A stretch of DNA of 64,000 nucleotides, taken from positions 92,918 through 156,917 of the forward strand of contig JAFLCG010000002.1 in NCBI GenBank assembly GCA_017303635.1. Reading direction: 5' to 3'. Shown in pieces: positions 59,557 through 64,000 of the stretch (the first letter of the stretch is position 1; every line of letters begins with the position of its first letter). This stretch comes from Anaerolineae bacterium (GTDB taxonomy: Bacteria; Chloroflexota; Anaerolineae; Aggregatilineales; Phototrophicaceae). The translations under genes were made by a program, and so were the position numbers. The notes under the pieces were generated by a model. That model was not told the origin of the DNA. It saw only the letters and a program-made list of their open reading frames with translations, and ran no database searches.

Positions 59557-60753
59557 GTGACCGCAGCAAGTACAACCGCCCTGCTCGACCTGGGCGCAGC
59601 GCATATTGCTCAGACCTACAAGCGCACCGACTTTGTGCTGGCGCGGGGGGAAGGGGCTTACGTCTATGACACCGAGGGCAAACGCTATACCGATTGGGTA
59701 GCGGGCATCGCCGTCAATGCGCTGGGTTACAGCGACCCCGGCATGATCGAGACCATTCAGAAAGCCGCGACCGGCTTGCTCCATACCAGCAATCTGTATT
59801 ACAGCGAACCTGCTATCCGGCTGGCGGCAGCCATCTGCGAGAAGTCTTTTGCTGATAAGGTCTTCTTCACCAACAGCGGCGCGGAAGCCAATGAAGGCGC
59901 ACTCAAGTTCGCCCGCAAGTATCACTACGAACGCGGCGACCATGCCCGCCATGAAGTAGTCTGTTTCACCAACGCCTTCCACGGACGGACGGTTGGTGCA
60001 TTGTCGATCACGCCGAAGGAGAAATATCAGAAGCCCTTTGCGCCGCTGATGCCGGGTGTCGTCGTCGCCACCTATAATGATCTCGCCAGCGCCGAGGCCG
60101 CCATCAGCGAGCGGACGGTGGCGGTCATTCTCGAACCCGTGCAGGGTGAAGGCGGCATCAACCCGGCGACCAACGAATTCCTGCAAGGGCTGCGGCGCCT
60201 GTGTGATGAACGCGGTGCACTGCTGATTTTCGATCAGGTGCAGTGCGGCATGGGGCGGACGGGTACGCTCTGGTCGAATGAACCGAGCGGAGTCAAACCG
60301 GATATTCAATGTCTGGCAAAGGCGCTGGGCGGCGGGATGCCTATCGGCGCGATCCTGCTGACGGATGCGGTCGCCTCTGCCATGCACCCCGGCGAACACG
60401 GCTCAACCTATGCCGGTGGGCCGTTCATCACCAGCGTGGCGGGTTATGTCTTTGACCGCATCAGCCAACCGAGCTTTCTGGCCCACGTCCGCGAAACCGG
60501 CGATTACCTGAAGGAACGCCTGACGGAGATCAACAGCCCGCTGGTTAAAGAGGTACGCGGTCGTGGTTTGATGGTCGGCCTGGAGTTGAGCGTGGATGTA
60601 TCGCCCATCATCGAAGCAGGGTACGATCACGGCCTGCTGCTGGTCAATGCGGGACCGAACGTGGTGCGCTTCGTCCCTCCGCTCATCGTGGAAAAACAGC
60701 ATGTCGATGAATTGGCGGACAAACTGACGACGATCCTGGCAGCTCAAGCCTAG
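59557..60753 (+). CDS. argD: Acetylornithine aminotransferase
   Basis: PLP class-III aminotransferase of 398 residues that converts N-acetylglutamate semialdehyde to N-acetylornithine. GTG 59557 follows AAGGAG. Features: FTNSGAEANEGALKFARK, FHGRTVGALSIT, LIFDQVQCGMGRTG (PLP ring Asp) and LAKALGGGMPIGA with the Schiff-base Lys, then STYAGGPFITSV. Length is normal. It is between the HNH-like gene and argJ, all on one strand. Confidence 0.93.
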   Translation: MTAASTTALLDLGAAHIAQTYKRTDFVLARGEGAYVYDTEGKRYTDWVAGIAVNALGYSDPGMIETIQKAATGLLHTSNLYYSEPAIRLAAAICEKSFADKVFFTNSGAEANEGALKFARKYHYERGDHARHEVVCFTNAFHGRTVGALSITPKEKYQKPFAPLMPGVVVATYNDLASAEAAISERTVAVILEPVQGEGGINPATNEFLQGLRRLCDERGALLIFDQVQCGMGRTGTLWSNEPSGVKPDIQCLAKALGGGMPIGAILLTDAVASAMHPGEHGSTYAGGPFITSVAGYVFDRISQPSFLAHVRETGDYLKERLTEINSPLVKEVRGRGLMVGLELSVDVSPIIEAGYDHGLLLVNAGPNVVRFVPPLIVEKQHVDELADKLTTILAAQA

Positions 60754-60805
60754 TGCAGAGCTATTTTCCAACTGAGACTATCACGAACTGAGGAGCAAAC
60801 CGCCC

Positions 60806-62029
60806 GTGAGCGATTTTCAGAGTAACATCAAAGGTTTTCGAGTCGCCGGGGTCCACGCCGGGCTGAAGAAGGATGGCGTGCTGGACATGGCCTTCGTCGT
60901 CAGCGATGCGCCGTGCAGCGCCGCCGGGGTCTTCACCACCAATCAGATGAAAGCCGCCCCGGTGCTGGTGGACATCGAAAAATTGACCGCCTCGCAGACC
61001 GGCTACCGCGCGGTAGTGGTCAATACCCGCTGTGCCAATGCCTGTACAGGCGATCAAGGCGTGGTCAATGCGCGGGAGATGGCGCGCTATGCCGCCGAAA
61101 AACTCGGTTGTGATCCAGTGCAGGTGCTCGTCATGTCCACTGGTGTGATTGGCACCCATCTGCCAATGGAGAAAATCCGGCACGGGATCGACCTCGGCAG
61201 CGTCGGCTTAGGCCAGGATTGGGAAGCCGCGGCACGCGGCATTATGACCACCGATACACGCCCGAAGTTCGCCAGCACCAGCGTCGCTCTCAGTGGGGGA
61301 ACGGTGACGATCAGCGGCATTTCCAAAGGCGCCGGTATGATCGCCCCCAATATGGCGACCATGCTCGGCGTGATCGCCACCGATGCGATCCTTGCACCGG
61401 AAGCAGCACAATCGATGCTCGCCAGTGCGGCGCGCCACACCTTCAACTGCATTGTCATCGACGGCGACATGTCCACCAACGACACCGTGCTGATGCTGGC
61501 GAACGGAGCCAGCGGCGTCAGTGTGACCAGCCCGGACGATCTGGCAGCGTTCAATGCGGCGCTGTTTGCGGTCAGTAAGTCACTGGCGCAGGCCATCGTG
61601 CGCGATGGCGAGGGCGTGACCAAGTTCATCACCCTGAATGTACAGGGTGCACCGGATGATGCCGCTGCCCATCAGATCGCCAACGCCATCGCCACTTCGC
61701 CATTGGTCAAGACGGCCTTCTTCGGCAAGGACGCCAACTGGGGGCGGATTGTCGCGGCGGCGGGACGCTCCGGCGTGCCGATTGTGGCCGACCGCACCCA
61801 ACTGTGGATCACTGCTGGATCGGATCTATGGCTGACGGATGACTCGCTGCACCTGTTCGAGAACGGGATGCCAACCGCCTACAGTGAAGCCACCGCCTCG
61901 GCGATCTTCGCTGAACCCGATGTGAGCATTCTGCTAGATGCGGGTATGGGCGGCGACGGCAAGGCAACCATCTGGACATGCGATCTGAGCTACGATTACG
62001 TCAAGATCAACGGGGATTACCGGAGTTAA
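60806..62029 (+). CDS. argJ: Ornithine acetyltransferase/N-acetylglutamate synthase
   Basis: Bifunctional ArgJ of 407 residues, moving acetyl from N-acetylornithine to glutamate (and perhaps using acetyl-CoA). The self-cleavage motif ATMLGVIATDA is present with its Thr nucleophile, after KGAGMIAPNM. RGIMTTDTRPKFAS and DGDMSTNDTVLMLANG are typical. Start GTG 60806 has GAGGAG about 10 nt upstream. This gives the recycling form of the pathway, so ArgE is not needed. It is followed by a repeat tract and carA. Confidence 0.94.
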   Translation: MSDFQSNIKGFRVAGVHAGLKKDGVLDMAFVVSDAPCSAAGVFTTNQMKAAPVLVDIEKLTASQTGYRAVVVNTRCANACTGDQGVVNAREMARYAAEKLGCDPVQVLVMSTGVIGTHLPMEKIRHGIDLGSVGLGQDWEAAARGIMTTDTRPKFASTSVALSGGTVTISGISKGAGMIAPNMATMLGVIATDAILAPEAAQSMLASAARHTFNCIVIDGDMSTNDTVLMLANGASGVSVTSPDDLAAFNAALFAVSKSLAQAIVRDGEGVTKFITLNVQGAPDDAAAHQIANAIATSPLVKTAFFGKDANWGRIVAAAGRSGVPIVADRTQLWITAGSDLWLTDDSLHLFENGMPTAYSEATASAIFAEPDVSILLDAGMGGDGKATIWTCDLSYDYVKINGDYRS

Positions 62030-62038
62030 TGAGCGTAC

Positions 62039-62146
62039 AGCGGTCAGCTAACAGCTTTCAGCTTCAGAAATGGACGCATCGCAATGTGTCCATCTGGCTG
62101 TAAGCTGTCGGCTGAAGGCTGTAAGCTGATAGCTGGGAGCTATAAA
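62039..62146. repeat. Degenerate AGCTG/CAGCT repeat tract
   Basis: Many AGCTGT, AGCTGAT and CAGCTTTCAGC words run from the end of argJ to just before carA. The ribosome site of carA (GGGAG) lies within the tract. Confidence 0.65.
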
Positions 62147-63268
62147 ATGCAAGGATGTCTGGCGCTCGAAGACGGGCGTATTTTCACCGGGGTGGGGTTC
62201 GGCGCGGAGGGGGTGCAGACCGGCGAACTGGTCTTCAATACCTCCATGACCGGCTATCAGGAAATCCTGACCGACCCCTCCTATCACAAACAGATTGTGA
62301 CCATGACGGTCGCACATGTCGGCAATACCGGCATCAACCGCGAAGACACCGAGTCCGAACGGGTATGGGCGGCGGGCTTTGTGGTGCGGTCGCTCAGCCC
62401 AGTGGTGAGCAACTGGCGCGAACAGGGCGACCTGGACTCGTATCTCAAGGCGCAGGGCGTGATCGGCCTGAGCGAAGTCGCCACCCGTGCCCTCGTCCGG
62501 CACATCCGTGACCGGGGTGTGATGCGGGCGGCCATTGCCCATGGGGAAGCCGCAGCGGATACGGCGGCACTGATCGAAACCGCCCGCCAATCCCCGGATA
62601 TGTCCGGCTGGAATCTGGTCGATGATGTCACCTGCGCCGAACCCTATCACTGGGGGGAACGCAGCGACCCGCAGTGGTATCACCATCACAAGGATGAAGC
62701 CGCCGGGCCGTTGGTGGTGGCTTACGATTTCGGCATCAAGCACAACATCCTGAACATGTTGGCGGATCGAGGCCTGCGGGTGAGGGTCGTCCCGGCGCAG
62801 ACTCCTGCTGATGACGTGCTGGCACTCAACCCGGCAGGCGTGTTCCTCAGTAATGGGCCGGGAGATCCCGCCGCCGTCTCGTATGCGATCGACAGCATCA
62901 AAGGGTTGTTAGGCAAAACGCCCATCTTTGGCATCTGCCTGGGGCATCAACTGCTGGGGTTGGCGTTGGGTGGGCGTACCGAAAAGATGCGCTTCGGGCA
63001 TCGCGGTGGCAATCAGCCGGTCAAGAACCTGCTGACCGGTGCCGTAGAGATCAGCAGCCACAATCACGGTTTTGCCGTCACGCCGGATAGCGACCTGCAG
63101 GGTGCAGAGATCACCCACATCAACCTGAATGACAACACCGTTGAGGGACTGCGCCACGAAGGATTAGGCGCCTTCAGCGTGCAGTATCACCCGGAAGCTT
63201 CGCCGGGTCCGCATGATTCGCTCTACCTGTTTGACGAGTTCGTCGAGCGGGTAAAAACGGGTGCATAA
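62147..63268 (+). CDS. carA: Carbamoyl-phosphate synthase small subunit
   Basis: Glutaminase subunit of 373 residues that supplies ammonia for carbamoyl phosphate. ATG 62147 ([15 protein letters not shown]) is preferred over an upstream in-frame ATG, because the upstream part is repeat sequence. N-terminal domain [16 protein letters not shown]; glutamine-amidotransferase triad [11 protein letters not shown] (Cys) and [11 protein letters not shown] (His, Glu). The large subunit carB is not in the window. It is the last arginine/pyrimidine gene before a toxin-antitoxin pair. Confidence 0.95.
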   Translation: MQGCLALEDGRIFTGVGFGAEGVQTGELVFNTSMTGYQEILTDPSYHKQIVTMTVAHVGNTGINREDTESERVWAAGFVVRSLSPVVSNWREQGDLDSYLKAQGVIGLSEVATRALVRHIRDRGVMRAAIAHGEAAADTAALIETARQSPDMSGWNLVDDVTCAEPYHWGERSDPQWYHHHKDEAAGPLVVAYDFGIKHNILNMLADRGLRVRVVPAQTPADDVLALNPAGVFLSNGPGDPAAVSYAIDSIKGLLGKTPIFGICLGHQLLGLALGGRTEKMRFGHRGGNQPVKNLLTGAVEISSHNHGFAVTPDSDLQGAEITHINLNDNTVEGLRHEGLGAFSVQYHPEASPGPHDSLYLFDEFVERVKTGA

Positions 63269-63299
63269 TGGGGTTAGGCAGGTTGGAAGGAGTTCAATC

Positions 63300-63509
63300 A
63301 TGGTCGAGACTGAAACGGTAGTCACCCTGACCCGTGCCGAGTTGAAAGCGCTCATCCGGGAAGCCGTGCAGGAAGCGATACGTGAATTTCGAGATGACGA
63401 TGGGAATCTGTCCCCGGAATTTGTAGAACGCTTGCTGCGCTACAAAACGGAACGCCCCCGACTGATACCGGCTGCCGAAGTTGCCAGGGAGCTAGGGTTG
63501 GATGTCTGA
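63300..63509 (+). CDS. Antitoxin-like protein of a type II TA pair
   Basis: 69 residues; ATG 63300 follows AAGGAG. It opens MVETETVVTLTRAEL, then a long helix (LIREAVQEAIREFRDDD), and ends with LIPAAEVARELGLDV. The shape is like RelB/ParD-type antitoxins, with a DNA-binding part that is not typical. It overlaps the toxin-like gene by 8 bp, the usual order. Confidence 0.7.
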   Translation: MVETETVVTLTRAELKALIREAVQEAIREFRDDDGNLSPEFVERLLRYKTERPRLIPAAEVARELGLDV

Positions 63510-63777
63510 TTCAGGAGCCTATTCACTGGAGTTTACAGATAGCGCTCGTGACGACTTGAAGAAACTGGATCGTGTCATTGCCAGCCGCATATACAAAAAG
63601 TTGATGTGGCTGGCAGAGAATGTTGAAGCTATCGATCACGAATCACTAACGGGTAATTTGGCAAACTACTACAAGTACAGAATTGGCGACTACCGCGTGA
63701 TTTATGACCTGGATTGGGAAGGGCGTATCGTCATTGTTGCGGTCATTGGTCATCGAAGCAGGGTTTACGACGAATAG
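63502..63777 (+). CDS. RelE/ParE-family toxin-like protein
   Basis: 91 residues of RelE/ParE shape: YSLEFTDSARDDLKKLD, IYKKLMWLAENV, then YKYRIGDYRVIYDLDWEGRIVIVAVIGHRSRVYDE with the usual R-x-GDYRVIY and HR. It would cleave mRNA (RelE) or poison gyrase (ParE); sequence alone does not decide. It is downstream of the antitoxin-like gene. Confidence 0.83.
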   Translation: MSDSGAYSLEFTDSARDDLKKLDRVIASRIYKKLMWLAENVEAIDHESLTGNLANYYKYRIGDYRVIYDLDWEGRIVIVAVIGHRSRVYDE

Positions 63778-63841
63778 AAATGGCGCTACCAATAGCCACG
63801 AAGCGCCATGCTTTTCTATTCAGTTCAACGGACACGAGTCG

Positions 63842-64000
63842 CTAAGTGCTGAGGGCTTCCGGTTCCGGACAAGGCTGCTTGGCACCCAGTGATTCAAGGG
63901 CGGTTTCAGCCGCTTTCCGTAAGGACTCATTGCCGGTATTCATCGCCACGCTGAGGAGGGGTTGGACTGCCCGCGGGTCGCCGATCTTACCCAGCGCTTC
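63842..64000 (-). CDS. C-terminal part of a HEAT-repeat protein (truncated by window end)
   Basis: Reading frame on the minus strand running off the window, ending at the TAG whose complement is 63842-63844. The visible 52 residues include LGKIGDPRAVQPLLSVAM and SLRKAAETALESLG, which is the PBS-lyase/HEAT-like repeat. The final segment is a short Cys/Pro tail. The start is outside the window. Confidence 0.75.
   Translation of the reverse strand, partial: EALGKIGDPRAVQPLLSVAMNTGNESLRKAAETALESLGAKQPCPEPEALST

Noticed and set aside
59527..60399. Minus-strand frame of 290 codons
   Set aside because: Antisense to argD, which is complete with PLP-lysine.
1..64000. tRNA, rRNA, tmRNA, RNase P and SRP RNA
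   Set aside because: I saw no matching conserved sequence by eye on either strand; a covariance search would be more reliable.

Overview
The window is about 64 kb of moderately GC-rich bacterial chromosome with no rRNA, no tRNA that I can recognise, no CRISPR array and no transposase. The style points to Chloroflexota, probably an Anaerolineae-like member: many secreted proteins with a signal peptide, Thr/Pro-rich linkers and SH3 or beta-helix modules, a split homocysteine methyltransferase/MTHFR fusion, LLM oxidoreductases, and many response-regulator/histidine-kinase proteins. This placement is inferred from protein style, not from a marker gene.

Layout. 1-7.3 kb: an M23 peptidase fused to a propeller-like domain, a triple-SH3 secreted protein, a Crp/Fnr regulator divergent from a haem-copper/NnrS-like membrane protein with an 18-bp palindrome between them, a TIM-barrel glycosidase-like protein and a quinone oxidoreductase. 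7.4-13 kb: an HxlR-type regulator, SbcD nuclease with a small overlapping partner, an SDR gene bracketed by a 75-bp direct repeat, a cupin, and a secreted protein built from RPxGW repeats. 13-22.5 kb: acyl-CoA dehydrogenase, a sucrase/ferredoxin-like protein, adenosine deaminase, the methionine/folate fusion, a MITE-like element, a LexA-like palindrome, Maf, and an AAC(3)-like acetyltransferase. 22.7-35.4 kb: two REC-kinase proteins (one a pseudokinase), a polysaccharide/nucleotide-sugar block (epimerase, aminotransferase, glycosyltransferase, methyltransferase, large membrane protein), an OmpR-type two-component pair, and two related membrane/TPR proteins. 35.5-52.8 kb: RadA, a MocR-like regulator, a beta-helix surface protein, glutamine synthetase, a PAS histidine kinase, a small catabolic-looking group (TIM-barrel isomerase, FAD oxidoreductase, MFS transporter), a cNMP-binding protein, a second secreted repeat protein and a membrane-anchored sulfite-oxidase-type molybdoenzyme. 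53-64 kb: a 760-bp gene-poor stretch with a second LexA-like palindrome and a strong terminator, then an arginine/carbamoyl-phosphate cluster (argC, argB, argD, argJ, carA) interleaved with an EamA transporter, a helical-repeat protein and an HNH-like protein, followed by a RelBE/ParDE-type toxin-antitoxin pair and the end of a HEAT-repeat gene.

How it works together. The arginine genes lie on one strand and cover N-acetylglutamate phosphorylation through ornithine, plus the glutaminase subunit that feeds carbamoyl phosphate. GlnA could supply glutamine, although it lies about 20 kb away. The sensory genes form two clear sets (22.7-24.9 kb and 30.9-33.0 kb), and similar CTTAA direct repeats precede several genes here, which suggests a local regulon.

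The most interesting signals are two 22-bp perfect palindromes that differ by one compensated base pair and sit 33 kb apart. One opens what looks like a short terminated transcript with no convincing protein. Others are the 75-bp duplication around the SDR gene, the RPxGW repeat protein, and the pseudokinase/kinase tandem.
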